DNA of 64,000 bases from Aequorivita sp. HC6-5 (GCA_905182755.1 CAJJCS010000004.1:62001-126000); one strand, 5' to 3'; positions 9,402-19,372 are shown, numbered from the stretch's first letter. Notes: generated by a model from the sequence alone, not told the origin. Numbers and translations: made by a program.

Positions 9402-10232
9402 ATGAAACAACTTATCACTAAATCCATAGGCTTATTTTTAAACGCCGCAGCTATTATCGCACCTAAATGGGGCGCAAATTTTGCTTTTAATTTGTTGTGC
9501 AAGGTGCGCAGAGCTGGCATTTCAGAAAAAGGAAAAGCGTTTTTTGAAAAGGGAACGCAGCACACCCTTTTGCTTGAAAAAAATACCGCTGTACTTCACA
9601 AATGGGGCAGTGGCCCAAAAAATATTCTTTTCTTACACGGCTGGGAAAGCAACTCGCAGCGCTGGTTGCCGTATTATAATATGCTTAAAAAGGAAAAATA
9701 TACCATCTATGCGCTTGATGCGCCGGGGCACGGTATGTCTGGAGGAGACAAGCTCAATGTAGAGGTCTTTAGACAGGCTATTGAGGCTTCTTTGGAGCAC
9801 ATTGGGCCTATAGACACTATAATTGGTCACTCCCTTAGCAATACAGCCCTTGGGTATTGCTACGCTATGAACCCCGATGTTGATGTCAAAAAATTTATAG
9901 TCATGGGAGCGGCCTCAGGAATGGATGCTGTATTTACTTATTTTAAAGAAATTCTTGGGCTCTCAAAACGCTCTGTATCCAATTTAAGTAAAAAGGTAAA
10001 TACCATTTTTAAAATACCGCATCAGGACGTTAAATTAATGTCTTTTTTCGAAAAAGTAACACAGCCCGTGCTGGTTATTCATGATAAAAACGATGCAGTA
10101 ACCCCCTTTGAGCCTATTGAAAAAGCCCTTAAAAAACATCCAAAAATAAACACATATATTACCTGTGGGCTAAAGCATGATTTAAAAGCAGAAGAGGTGT
10201 ATACTAAAGTAATAGCCTTTATTGAAAGCTAG
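9402..10232 (+). CDS. Alpha/beta hydrolase
   Basis: The protein is 276 residues from ATG 9402 (MKQLITKSIG), which I prefer to the upstream GTG at 9381. It shows HGWESNSQRW (oxyanion hole), an elbow reading GHSLS, the acid loop HDKNDAVTPFE and a late His in CGLKHDLK. The elbow normally ends in Gly (GxSxG), so the Ser is slightly unusual. The substrate is unknown. It lies 34 nt before a hotdog thioesterase, likely in one transcript, which hints at acyl or ester metabolism. Confidence 0.85.
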   Translation: MKQLITKSIGLFLNAAAIIAPKWGANFAFNLLCKVRRAGISEKGKAFFEKGTQHTLLLEKNTAVLHKWGSGPKNILFLHGWESNSQRWLPYYNMLKKEKYTIYALDAPGHGMSGGDKLNVEVFRQAIEASLEHIGPIDTIIGHSLSNTALGYCYAMNPDVDVKKFIVMGAASGMDAVFTYFKEILGLSKRSVSNLSKKVNTIFKIPHQDVKLMSFFEKVTQPVLVIHDKNDAVTPFEPIEKALKKHPKINTYITCGLKHDLKAEEVYTKVIAFIES

Positions 10233-10266
10233 CAAAATAAAACAGTAACCACACAACAACAATAGC

Positions 10267-10743
10267 ATGTATTTAAAAGAGTTTGAAATTAGGTGGAATG
10301 ATATTGATGCTAATCGGCATTTAGCCAACAGCGCTTATATAAATTTTATGAGCCACACCCGCCTGAGCTATATGCTTGAAAACGGGTTTGGTCAAGCCAA
10401 CATGGTGGCCAACAACATAGGCCCTGTTGTGTTTTACGAGCATATGTTTTATTTTAAAGAGGTGTTTCCAGGAAAACCAATCACGGTGAGTTTATCGCTT
10501 AAAGGGATAAGCGAAGATGGCATGTATTTTTCATTTGAGCATAACTTCTTTGACCATACCGGTAAAAACATAGCGCGCTGTGAAATGATGGGCGGATGGA
10601 TAGATCTAGCCAAACGCAAACTAAGAAGCCTCCCTGAGACCCTTTTTAATAGTCTTAGCGGGCTAGAAAAAACTGCAGACTTTTACATCATTACTAAAGA
10701 ACATACCCGCAAGCATGGACAAGTTCCTAAAGATTTAAAGTAG
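10267..10743 (+). CDS. Acyl-CoA thioesterase, hotdog fold
   Basis: The 158-residue protein has the 4-hydroxybenzoyl-CoA-thioesterase-like hotdog pattern: RWNDIDANRHLANSAYINFMSHTR at the N-terminus (Asp and His in the catalytic region), then the strand-rich core. It should hydrolyse acyl-CoA thioesters, but substrate length cannot be told. It is second in a two-gene unit with the hydrolase at 9402. Confidence 0.88.
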   Translation: MYLKEFEIRWNDIDANRHLANSAYINFMSHTRLSYMLENGFGQANMVANNIGPVVFYEHMFYFKEVFPGKPITVSLSLKGISEDGMYFSFEHNFFDHTGKNIARCEMMGGWIDLAKRKLRSLPETLFNSLSGLEKTADFYIITKEHTRKHGQVPKDLK

Positions 10744-10782
10744 CATACAAGGCGGCAACGATGGTTAATACCCTTGGGCTCA

Positions 10783-11139
10783 TCATTTATTTTGAAGTGA
10801 AGCCTTGGCTTGGGCAACTACTTTTTTGCTGTTACCAATAAAAATTTGCTCACTATTTACAACAACCGGGCGCTTTAAAAAAGTGTAGTGCTCTAAGATC
10901 AAACTCTTATAGTCTTCCTCGCTAAGGGTTTGCTCTTTAAGACCTTTCTCGTTGTAAAGTCTAGCGCGTTTACTAAACAAAGCTTGGTAGCTCCCTGAAA
11001 GTTCTCTAAGTGTCTCCAATTGTTTTGCATTTATATGCTGCTCTTTAATATCTTGAAAAACAAACGTGTTGGAGGGCTCAAGTTCTTTGATGATTCTTTT
11101 ACAGGTATCACAGGTAGAAAGATGATATATTTTTTGCAT
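10783..11139 (-). CDS. ArsC/Spx-family thioredoxin-fold protein
   Basis: The 118-residue protein starts QKIYHLSTCDTCKR: a CxxC motif replaces the single-Cys motif of many ArsC proteins. The C-terminal LKRPVVVN segment, with the cis-Pro region, is typical of ArsC/Spx-family folds. It could be an arsenate reductase or a glutaredoxin-like redox regulator, and the CxxC makes a redox role as likely as arsenate reduction. No arsenic-resistance genes are nearby. Confidence 0.8.
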   Translation of the reverse strand: MQKIYHLSTCDTCKRIIKELEPSNTFVFQDIKEQHINAKQLETLRELSGSYQALFSKRARLYNEKGLKEQTLSEEDYKSLILEHYTFLKRPVVVNSEQIFIGNSKKVVAQAKASLQNK

Positions 11140-11189
11140 AGCTGGCGGGGTTTTATGTGTTTGTAGGTGTTTAAACTAGTAGGGGGTAT

Positions 11190-12164
11190 CTATTTTATCT
11201 TTACAGATTTCAAAATAGACTCTAACTCCAATTGCAAATCTCTTTTTGAGCTTGACGGTGCGTAGGTAAACCCCTCAAGTATGAGATACCTGTTATTGGC
11301 TGTATCCCTTACAGCATAATTAACAAAAGGACCTGCCATCCATTGGTTTTTTATTTCCCAGGTTCCTTTGGTTTCAAAAGCAAATTTATTGTTGATGGTT
11401 GTTTCTAGAATATAAGGCGGGTAGGCTTCTTCTGTAATAAATTTATCACCATCCTCAACGGGCAATTGCTTAATGCCAATAGCGTCTCTCATTTTAATTA
11501 TTGCCCTAAGAGCTGTGCTGTCTTGTGAGATTGTATTTAAGGGGACTTGATAGATTATAATATTAGTGTGTCCAGATTTAAGTTCTTTGCGTATCCAATA
11601 AAAATCTGCCTCAGATTTGGCAATATGATACGCAGAGGGAATCTCAAGAGTTAGACCGAAAGCAGAAGGTAAGGAGTCTAGCCTTAGTTTTGATTTTTTA
11701 GTGCGTCTTTGCCTTTCTTTAATTTCTGAGAGTTTAAACTCTTTTATAATTATAGGGGTGTTTTCCTTAATTATACTTACCAGCTTCTCTTTAGAGGGTG
11801 CTGTTATAAAAACACCTGTTTGAGGTTTTGCATATGGGTTTTTTCTAATCACAAGGGTGTCTTTTTCTCCAATAGTGACATGCAAAAACAATCGAGATGT
11901 TTTTACAAAACCGCTAAAAACCTCCGGAGGCAGTTGGCTTATAGAAAATAAAGGCTCATCCTGAGGCAGTCCCGGTGTAGGGGAGGCAAAGCTAGCAAGT
12001 ATCTGGTCACCAACTGCATCTTCCCAAAGGGCCTTGGGCGTCACAACTTGAAGGGTGTTAATGTTGCCTACAGAGGGTTGTTTGTATTTTATAGTGGTAC
12101 TTGTTGTATCCCCGCAAGCAGCTAAAGTAATAAACGAAAGAAAGAAAATATAGATAGGTTTCAT
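11190..12164 (-). CDS. DUF4837 family lipoprotein
   Basis: The 324-residue protein has a lipoprotein signal peptide (lipobox LAAC at about 14-17) and the pattern of DUF4837, a Bacteroidota envelope family of unknown function (LWEDAVGDQI, FVKTSRLFLHVTIG, AYHIAKSEADFYWIRKE). It lies 20 nt downstream of mltD and is probably cotranscribed, which suggests a cell-envelope role. Confidence 0.85.
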   Translation of the reverse strand: MKPIYIFFLSFITLAACGDTTSTTIKYKQPSVGNINTLQVVTPKALWEDAVGDQILASFASPTPGLPQDEPLFSISQLPPEVFSGFVKTSRLFLHVTIGEKDTLVIRKNPYAKPQTGVFITAPSKEKLVSIIKENTPIIIKEFKLSEIKERQRRTKKSKLRLDSLPSAFGLTLEIPSAYHIAKSEADFYWIRKELKSGHTNIIIYQVPLNTISQDSTALRAIIKMRDAIGIKQLPVEDGDKFITEEAYPPYILETTINNKFAFETKGTWEIKNQWMAGPFVNYAVRDTANNRYLILEGFTYAPSSSKRDLQLELESILKSVKIK

Positions 12165-12184
12165 ACAAAATAATTAACTGGTTA

Positions 12185-13772
12185 CTATAAAATTTTAAGC
12201 TCCATGCCTGGGTTTAATTTGGCGCTTTTAAGATCGTTTTTCTTTTTAATATCGGCCACACTAACTCCTGGGTATTGCTGTGCTATACTCCAAAGGGAAT
12301 CTCCTTGTTTTACGATGTATGTTTTGGTGTTTTGGCCCTTACTTGGTTGCTTTTTTGTGGCAACACTTGGTGTTTTTCTCGGAAATATTACCAGGCGTTT
12401 TCCTACTTTTAAATTATTATTTTTAAGGCTGTTCCATCTTTTTATTTGGCTTATCCTTACGCCAAATCTATTAGCAATTTTTCCTAAATAATCTCCACTT
12501 TGTACTTTGTAATATATTTTTTTGTCTAAATCGTTTAGTTCAGGAAGGGGTTTTTCTCTTTTGTTAAAAGCATGGGCCGCGTATGCATATATGGTGTCTT
12601 GGTTTGCCACAAACACCCCAACTTTATCGATAGGCAATCTGAGTGTGTAGGTCTGGTTTTTTACCACAGGTATGATCCCTAGCTTGTATTGTGGGTTTAA
12701 AAAAGCTACTTCTGCAAGATCAATATCGGTGAGGTGGGCAACATGTTCTAGGGCGATTTGTTTTTTTATATGAATAGTGTCTGTAGCGATATAAGGTATT
12801 CTTGGCCCGTCGCTATTAAAGCCGTGCTGTTTTGAGTACTCAAAAATATACATCGTTGCTAAAAAAGCCGGGACATATCCAGCAGTTTCGCGCGGAAGGT
12901 GTTGGCGTATGTTCCAATAATTTATTCGTCCCCCAGATCTTCTAATGGCCTTAGAAACATTCCCTGGACCAGAATTATATGCAGCCAGAGCCAAATCCCA
13001 ATCACCAAGGCGTTTGTAAAGTGCCTGAAGGTATTTACAAGCAGCCTGAGTTGCTTTTAAAGGGTCACTCCTGTCATCAACATAACTATTAACGTTTAGG
13101 CCAAACATTTTACCTGTACTAAACATAAACTGCCAAAGCCCCGTAGCGCCAACTCTAGACTCAGCTGTTGGGCGCAAGGCAGACTCTACAATTGCAAGAT
13201 ACTTAAGCTCCAGGGGTATGTTGTACTTGTCTAAGGCCTGCTCAAACATTGGAAAATAATAGTCGCTCAGCGCCATGAGCCTACCCATGGTTGAGCGGCG
13301 ATTTTTGAGGTAGTTTTTAATTACACTCTCTAGCGCAGGATTGTACTCAACATTAAAAGGTGTTCTGCTGTTTATTTCAGCTAGGCGAGCTTTTAAGGTG
13401 TCTGTTGGAAGCTCAACATACTCCACCGGCTCATAGGTCATGGCTGTGATACTGCCATAGATCTGCTCAAACATATCATTGCTATACAGCTCGTCAAGCC
13501 AAAGACTGTCATAGCGCCTTGCCAAGGGCCATGTCTTGAAGTTTAATTTTTGTGCTATCTGGTAAGACCTTCACGGCTACTATGTCCAGAGAGTTTACAG
13601 GCACCTCGACAACTTGTATGGTGTCTTTTGCCTGAGCTTTGATGAGCTGTAAAGAATCTTGGTTTTGCCTAGAAACAGGGTCTTGCCGCTTGTTTTGATG
13701 GTAGGCCAAAGAGTCTTGGCTATACCCAAAAGTGCACACTAGAAAGATAATACAATACAAGAGATGTTTCAT
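12185..13772 (-). CDS. mltD: Membrane-bound lytic transglycosylase D (frameshifted)
   Basis: A signal peptide (MKHLLYCIIFLVCTFGYSQ) and linker are in one frame; the catalytic part is in the next. The SLT domain shows ESALRPTAESRVGATGLWQF, with the catalytic Glu, and the GDWDLALAAYNSGPG motif. Two C-terminal LysM repeats (YYKVQSGDYLGKIANRFGV and TYIVKQGDSLWSIAQQYPGV) bind peptidoglycan. One extra base in the C run near 13522-13530 separates the frames. Rejoined, it reads DMALARRYDSLW and is about 528 residues. It cleaves murein glycan strands to 1,6-anhydro ends. Confidence 0.9.
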
Positions 13773-13887
13773 ACATATATAGCAACGCAATTATGCTGCC
13801 AAGATTTTACTCAAAAATAAGCAATTCAAACACCTGCGTGTTGATTTTAAAAAAAGATCAATAGCCTTATACTAAGCTAATGGGCGT

Positions 13888-15075
13888 TTAGTCAAGTATT
13901 GCTTGTATTCCTGGAAGTGTTTTCCCTTCAAGCATTTCTAGCATTGCGCCGCCGCCTGTAGAAACGTAGCTTACTTTTTTACTCAGGTTAAATTGCTTTA
14001 CAGCGGCAACGGAGTCTCCACCGCCAACAAGAGAAAAGGCTCCTTGCTGGGTTGCCTTTGCTATAGCGTTTCCTAAAGAGAGGGTTCCGCCAGAAAAAAG
14101 CTCCATTTCAAAAACACCAACAGGTCCGTTCCATAAAATTGTCTTTGATTTTGAAATCACATCTGCAAAATTACTGTTTGATTGTGGTCCAGAATCTAGG
14201 CCCATCCAACCTTCGGGTATTTGGTTAATCGGGCTTATTTGTGTGTTGGCTTTTTCAGAAAATTGGTCTGCAGCAATCACATCTATAGGCAGATGAATTT
14301 CTACCGCCTTTTCTTTGGCTTTCTTTAAAATTTGTAAGGCAAGAGCCTGTTTGTCATCCTCAACTAGTGAGGTGCCTATATTTCCTCCTTGGGCTTTTAT
14401 AAATGTAAAGGCCATGCCGCCACCAATAATAAGGTGATCAATTTTATCTAAAATATTCTCTATTACTGTTATTTTTGATGAGACTTTTGCCCCTCCAATA
14501 ACAGCAGTAACTGGTTTTTTGCTGTCGCCTAATACCTTTTCAAGGCTGTTTATTTCTGAGGCAAGTAGCGCGCCAAAACATTTGTTTTTTGGGAAGTTTT
14601 CTGTTATGATTGCTGTTGATGCGTGCGCCCTGTGTGCGCTACCAAAAGCGTCGTTTACATAAATATCTCCAAGCTTGGAGAGTTTTTTTGCAAATCCAGA
14701 ATCTCCTGCAGTTTCTTCTTTGTAGTATCTTAAGTTTTCTAACAGCAATACTTCTCCTGGTTTAAGGTTTGCTACTGCAGTTTCTGCAATATCTCCAACA
14801 CAGTCAGGGGCAAATAAAACTTGTACACCCAAAACCGTGCTTGCCGCCTCAACGATGTGTTGCAATGAAAATTCTAGCTCTTTGTTTTTGGGTCTTCCAA
14901 GATGAGACATTAACACGCAGCTCCCACCGTCTTGCAATATTTTAACAATGGTTGGTTTTGCTGCCTCTATTCTAGTGGCGTCTGTAACGGCAAGCTCATT
15001 GTTTAGCGGCACATTAAAATCTACCCTTATTAGTGCTTTTTTGCCTTTAAAATTAATGTCTTGTATTGTTTTCAT
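13888..15075 (-). CDS. pgk: Phosphoglycerate kinase
   Basis: The 395-residue protein is glycolytic Pgk (1,3-bisphosphoglycerate + ADP to 3-phosphoglycerate + ATP). It contains RVDFNVPLNN near the N-terminus, the substrate-binding segment SHLGRPK, the hinge and nucleotide motif VIGGAKVSSKI, and the C-terminal GGGDSVAAVKQF. Length is normal. A -7 element lies just upstream at 15094-15101 on the - strand. It is divergent from holB. Confidence 0.98.
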   Translation of the reverse strand: MKTIQDINFKGKKALIRVDFNVPLNNELAVTDATRIEAAKPTIVKILQDGGSCVLMSHLGRPKNKELEFSLQHIVEAASTVLGVQVLFAPDCVGDIAETAVANLKPGEVLLLENLRYYKEETAGDSGFAKKLSKLGDIYVNDAFGSAHRAHASTAIITENFPKNKCFGALLASEINSLEKVLGDSKKPVTAVIGGAKVSSKITVIENILDKIDHLIIGGGMAFTFIKAQGGNIGTSLVEDDKQALALQILKKAKEKAVEIHLPIDVIAADQFSEKANTQISPINQIPEGWMGLDSGPQSNSNFADVISKSKTILWNGPVGVFEMELFSGGTLSLGNAIAKATQQGAFSLVGGGDSVAAVKQFNLSKKVSYVSTGGGAMLEMLEGKTLPGIQAILD

Positions 15076-15093
15076 AGTTGGTCTTTAATGGCG

Positions 15094-15101
15094 CAAATAT
15101 A
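15094..15101 (-). promoter_or_regulatory. pgk -7 promoter element
   Basis: On the - strand this reads TATATTTG, a full TAnnTTTG match, and would give a leader of only about 12 nt before pgk. No strong -33 TTTG is visible. Confidence 0.5.
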
Positions 15102-15160
15102 CAGTTTTTGGCGGCAAGTAATACTAGATTTTTCTGGCGGTAGTGTTTGTAATAATTCCC

Positions 15161-15168
15161 TACATTTG
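15161..15168 (+). promoter_or_regulatory. holB -7 promoter element
   Basis: TACATTTG fits TAnnTTTG but ends only 3 nt before the holB ATG at 15172. The transcript would be leaderless, or translation may begin a little further in. No good -33 match is seen. Confidence 0.4.
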
Positions 15169-15171
15169 CAG

Positions 15172-16320
15172 ATGCTTTTTTCTAACATATTAGGCCAAAC
15201 ACACATTAAAACCCATTTGCTAAAAAGCATTGAAAATGGTAGAATTCCTCACGCTCAACTCTTTGTGGGAAAAACGGGTAGCGGCATATTGCCTATGGCC
15301 TTGGCTTATGCTCAAGCTATTTTGTCTAGCAATCATGCTATTGGGTCTAAGGGGCATGAAAATTGCATGGCTAAGGCTGCAAATCTTGCACATCCAGATT
15401 TACATTTTGTGTTTCCTGTAAACACAAACGAGAAGGTTAAAAAAAATCCTTTTTCTGCGCTGTTTATGGAAGACTGGAGGGCGTTTGTTTCAGAAAACCA
15501 ATACGGCTCTTTGTATGATTGGTTGGCTTATTTGGGCATCGAGAAAAAGCAAGGAAACATAAATGTGGATGAGGCAAAGCAAATGCTTAAGACATTGTCT
15601 TTAAAGGCCTATGAAGGAGGACACAAAATCATGATTATTTGGATGGCAGATAGAATGAATACCGCCTGTGCAAACAAGATTTTAAAATTAGTAGAAGAGC
15701 CTCCACAAAAAACGGTTCTATTGTTATTAACTGAACATGAAGAACACATCTTGGGCACCATACAATCAAGATGTCAAAAATTACAATTCCCATTACTTCC
15801 AGAAAATGTAATTTCTAGTCAACTCACTGAAAACAAAGGTGTTGAAGGTAAAAAAGCAAAAAAAATTAGTAGCTTGTCTAATGGTGATTATCACCAAGCT
15901 TTAAATTTATTGAACAACCTAGGTGATGATGGTATTTTCGAAAATTGGTTTGTTGATTGGGTACGTACTGCATTTAAAGCCAAAGGAAATAAAGACTCTA
16001 TCAACGCGCTTATTTCATGGAGTGAAGAAATTGCAAAGCAGGGAAGGGAAACACAAAAAAAGTTTTTAGGCTATTGCCAAGAAACCTTTAGGCAAGCATT
16101 GCTTAAAAATTATAAAGCAGATAGTTTGCTCTTCTTTGATGCGCCTAATACAAAGTTCTCTATTGAAAAATTCGCGCCTTTTGTGCATCAAAACAATATT
16201 TTTGAGATTTCTGAAGCCTTAGAAACTGCCTCTTACCACATTGAACGAAATGGAAATGCTAAAATTATTTTTACAGACCTCTCCATCAAACTCACGCGGC
16301 TTTTACACGCCAAGCCGTAA
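15172..16320 (+). CDS. holB: DNA polymerase III subunit delta prime
   Basis: This is the 382-residue clamp-loader subunit (AAA+ fold): LGQTHIKTHLLKSIENGRIPHAQLF, a degenerate P-loop GKTGSGILPMA, the sensor region MIIWMADRMNTACANKILKLVEEPP and an SRCQKLQF arginine-finger-like motif. I chose ATG 15172 (MLFSNILGQ) over the longer frame because the extra 37 residues have no family match. The degenerate nucleotide site is usual for delta prime. It is divergent from pgk. Confidence 0.9.
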   Translation: MLFSNILGQTHIKTHLLKSIENGRIPHAQLFVGKTGSGILPMALAYAQAILSSNHAIGSKGHENCMAKAANLAHPDLHFVFPVNTNEKVKKNPFSALFMEDWRAFVSENQYGSLYDWLAYLGIEKKQGNINVDEAKQMLKTLSLKAYEGGHKIMIIWMADRMNTACANKILKLVEEPPQKTVLLLLTEHEEHILGTIQSRCQKLQFPLLPENVISSQLTENKGVEGKKAKKISSLSNGDYHQALNLLNNLGDDGIFENWFVDWVRTAFKAKGNKDSINALISWSEEIAKQGRETQKKFLGYCQETFRQALLKNYKADSLLFFDAPNTKFSIEKFAPFVHQNNIFEISEALETASYHIERNGNAKIIFTDLSIKLTRLLHAKP

Positions 16321-16390
16321 TATATTTAACAATAAGTGTTTCCTATTGATATTATCTTGGTGTATTTGCTTTATCTATTAAAAACAAGCT

Positions 16391-16428
16391 CAAATAAAGC
16401 GCTTTAAAGGTGTTTTATAAAAAACCCA
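16391..16428. terminator. Possible terminator between convergent genes
   Basis: Complementary arms around AACAAG and CTTGTT lie in the 163-nt gap between the ends of holB and the methyltransferase gene. The hairpin is imperfect, and the boundaries given are approximate. Confidence 0.3.
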
Positions 16429-16483
16429 AACAAGTGGGCCATCTTGCTTGTTTTGGTTGCGCTAAAAAACTCCGGAAGCTGTT

Positions 16484-17328
16484 TTAGGCTTTTTTAAAGC
16501 AATATATAAGAGAAGAATACTCTTTGGTTGATAGCGCGCTTATGTTTGACAAAAAACCAATCCATAATGCCTTGATGGCAAATGAATTCCCGGTTTTGTA
16601 TTTTTCTGAAAGAAGACTTACATAAAAAGAGTCAAAAATCATTGGCTTTGTTTTGAGGAGCTTCATGTTTTCAGAAAATAGCTGGCTCATACTATTTTGA
16701 GAAAAGTGCCACAAATGTCTTGGCACATCATAAGCCGCCCAAAATCTCTTATAGTGTTTTGCGTCAAAGGAATTAAAGTTTGGAACCGCAACTATTAAAA
16801 CCCCCTTTGGTTTCAACAGTTTTTGAATTGCCGTGATTGTGTTTTCTAAATCTGGAAGGTGCTCAAGCACATGCCAAAGTGTTACCACGTCAAACTGTTG
16901 GCCCTTAAAATCTTCAATGCTTTGGTGTAGAAAAATATTTTTTTTGGCAGCAATTTCTCTAGCATTTTTATTGGGCTCAACCCCATATACGTCCCAGGAA
17001 TTTTGTTTTGATGTCTCGCAGAAATTACCAGTACCAGCGCCAATATCCAAAAGAGTACCTTTATGATTTGAGAGCGAATTAATAAGGTTTGTTTTATTTT
17101 TTAGAGACCATTTTTGCACCAGGTGTACAAAAAGGGGACAATTCCTTTTTGGGTATTTGAGTGAGAAATATACGCTTGGCTCTGGTAATAACCCGCCAAA
17201 TCCTCAGGTGCTGGTTGGGGTGTTGTTATTAAAATTTCTCTAGAAGAATCTAGCACCAAATCAAACGCTTCTTGAGATTTGAAATAATCTTTGGTAGAAA
17301 TATATATGGATCCCTTCGGTGTCTTCAA
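16484..17328 (-). CDS. SAM-dependent methyltransferase (frameshifted)
   Basis: The downstream frame carries a class I methyltransferase domain: LLDIGAGTGNFCE (motif I), VYGVEPN (acidic end of beta 2), FDVVTLWHVLEHLPD and VLIVAVPNFNSFDAKHYKRFWAAYDVPRHLWHFS, typical of methyltransferase type 11/12 proteins. The upstream frame (start 17328) adds the usual N-terminal cap, AYYQSQAYISH-like in this family (YYQSQAYISHSN here). One missing base near 17117-17125 separates them; with it restored the junction reads LYTLVQKWSLKNK. Rejoined length is about 281 residues. The substrate is unknown. Confidence 0.8.
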
Positions 17329-17356
17329 GTGAGATTATTAGAATTTTAAAATTGAT

Positions 17357-17372
17357 TGTTCCACGTGGAACA
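17357..17372. other. parS-like centromere palindrome 1
   Basis: TGTTCCACGTGGAACA is a perfect 16-bp palindrome fitting the bacterial parS consensus TGTTNCACGTGAAACA apart from symmetric C/G at one position. It lies between the mnmG stop (17379) and the methyltransferase start. A 23-nt segment around it is repeated exactly at 19265-19287. It is the expected binding site of ParB. Confidence 0.75.
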
Positions 17373-17378
17373 AGGTTA

Positions 17379-19250
17379 TTACCTACCCATATAAACAAGC
17401 ATTACAGATATGTCATTTGGCGAAACGCCGCTAATTCGAGACGCCTGTGAAACCGTTACGGGTTTAATGGCGCTTAATTTTTCTTTTGCTTCGTAAGACA
17501 AAGATTTTAGCTTTGAATAATCAAATCCTTCAGGTATTTTAATGCCTTCTAATCTATTGAGTTTATCTGCATTGTTTTTCTCTTTGGCAATATAACCTGC
17601 GTATTTAATCTGTATTTCTGTTTGTTGAAGCACCTCATGATCTAGATCATGTTCGTTAATGTAAGATGTCACAAAATCAATTTTTTGCATATCCTGCATC
17701 GTTATATTTGGCCTAGAAAGTGGTTTAAAAAGCTTGTCGCTTTGCTTTACTATTGCAGAATCTTTTTCCTCTAAAATTGGGTTTATTACCTCCGGAGTTA
17801 CACTACTTTCTTTGAAAAAATCGATAAACGCTTCACTTTTTTGCTTTTTTTCTTCCATTAATCTAAGGCGCTCATCGCTAGCAAGCCCAATGTTGTGTGA
17901 CATTGGAGTGAGTCTAAAATCTGCGTTATCTTGGCGCAATAAGGTCCTGTACTCTGCACGAGAGGTAAACATTCTATAAGGCTCTTCTGTGCCTTTGGTA
18001 ATTAAGTCATCAATCAACACGCCAATGTACGCCTCGTTTCTTTTTATAATAAGGGGCTGCTGCTCTTTTACCTTTAGGTGTGCGTTTATTCCCGCCATTA
18101 GCCCCTGAGAAGCAGCTTCTTCATAGCCGGTTGTGCCATTAATTTGGCCTGCAAAATAAAGGCCTTTAATGTTTTTTGTTTCTAGTGTGTGTCTAAGCTG
18201 TGTGGGCGGAAAAAAATCATACTCAATGGCATATCCGGGCCTAAAAAACTTAACATTTTCAAAGCCCTTAACACTTCTTAAGGCTTTGAATTGAACATCT
18301 TCTGGCAATGAGGTAGAGAATCCATTAACATAATACTCAACGGTGTCCCATCCTTCAGGCTCCACAAATAATTGATGTGAATCCTTATCAGCAAAACGAT
18401 TAATTTTATCTTCTATAGAAGGGCAATACCTTGGCCCAACACTATTAATTGTACCGTTAAACATTGGTGAGCGATCAAAGCCCTCGCGAAGCAAATCATG
18501 AACCTCTAAACTGGTGTGGCTCATATGGCAATCGCGCTGATGGGTGAGTGGCTTCGTGCTTTTTAAATAAGAGAACTTCTCTGGAGAGACGTCTCCTGGC
18601 TGTACAATCATTTTAGAAAAATCAAGTGATCTTCCATCAACCCTTGGAGGTGTTCCTGTTTTCATCCTTCCAGATTCAAAACCAAGGTCAACCAATTCTT
18701 TTGTTATTCCGTGGGCTGCTCTTTCTCCGGCTCTTCCTCCGCCAAACTGCTTTTCTCCTATGTGTATTAACCCATTTAAAAAAGTTCCGTTGGTTAGCAC
18801 TACTGTTTTGCCTCGAACCTCAATTCCTAGTGAGGTTTTAACACCTACGATTTTTTCTCCCTCAACCAAAATACCAGACACCATTTCTTGATAGAAGTCT
18901 AGATTTTTAGTTCCTTCAAGCATCAGTCTCCAGGCTTCTGCAAATCTCATTCTATCACTCTGCACCCTAGGGCTCCACATGGCTGGGCCTTTAGATTTGT
19001 TAAGCATTTTAAACTGGATAGCCGTGTTATCACTTACAATACCACTGTAGCCGCCTAGGGCGTCTATCTCTCTAATAATTTGGCCCTTTGCAATGCCCCC
19101 CATGGCAGGATTGCAAGACATTTGTCCAATATTTTGCAAGTTCATTGTAATGAGAAGGGTTTTTGACCCAAGGTTGGCTGCAGCTGCGGCTGCTTCAGAG
19201 CCAGCGTGTCCACCACCCACTACAATAACATCGTATTCTTTTTCAAACAT
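17379..19250 (-). CDS. mnmG: tRNA uridine-5-carboxymethylaminomethyl modification enzyme MnmG
   Basis: The 623-residue FAD enzyme works with MnmE to make cmnm5U at the tRNA wobble position. It has the FAD motif VVGGGHAGSEAAAAAANLG, GQMSCNPAMGGIAKG, GTFLNGLIHIGEKQFGGGRAGE, the segment GTPPRVDGRSLDFSKM and GYEEAASQGLMAGINA. Length is normal. It is flanked on both sides by parS-like palindromes. In many bacteria mnmG (gidA) lies close to the replication origin. Confidence 0.98.
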   Translation of the reverse strand: MFEKEYDVIVVGGGHAGSEAAAAAANLGSKTLLITMNLQNIGQMSCNPAMGGIAKGQIIREIDALGGYSGIVSDNTAIQFKMLNKSKGPAMWSPRVQSDRMRFAEAWRLMLEGTKNLDFYQEMVSGILVEGEKIVGVKTSLGIEVRGKTVVLTNGTFLNGLIHIGEKQFGGGRAGERAAHGITKELVDLGFESGRMKTGTPPRVDGRSLDFSKMIVQPGDVSPEKFSYLKSTKPLTHQRDCHMSHTSLEVHDLLREGFDRSPMFNGTINSVGPRYCPSIEDKINRFADKDSHQLFVEPEGWDTVEYYVNGFSTSLPEDVQFKALRSVKGFENVKFFRPGYAIEYDFFPPTQLRHTLETKNIKGLYFAGQINGTTGYEEAASQGLMAGINAHLKVKEQQPLIIKRNEAYIGVLIDDLITKGTEEPYRMFTSRAEYRTLLRQDNADFRLTPMSHNIGLASDERLRLMEEKKQKSEAFIDFFKESSVTPEVINPILEEKDSAIVKQSDKLFKPLSRPNITMQDMQKIDFVTSYINEHDLDHEVLQQTEIQIKYAGYIAKEKNNADKLNRLEGIKIPEGFDYSKLKSLSYEAKEKLSAIKPVTVSQASRISGVSPNDISVMLVYMGR

Positions 19251-19270
19251 TTTTAATTGTTTTTATTGAT

Positions 19271-19286
19271 TGTTCCACGTGGAACA
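19271..19286. other. parS-like centromere palindrome 2
   Basis: This is the same 16-bp palindrome as at 17357-17372, located 20 nt upstream of the mnmG start codon. The preceding ATTGAT and trailing A are also identical to the first copy. Being in the mnmG 5' region, it could also affect mnmG transcription. Confidence 0.75.
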
Positions 19287-19372
19287 ACGCAAGGGCATTA
19301 AAGCGGGCGCAAAGATAGTTAATTATCTTATAGTCAGGTAGTTAAATATCTAATTTGTTGATTTTCAGCATC

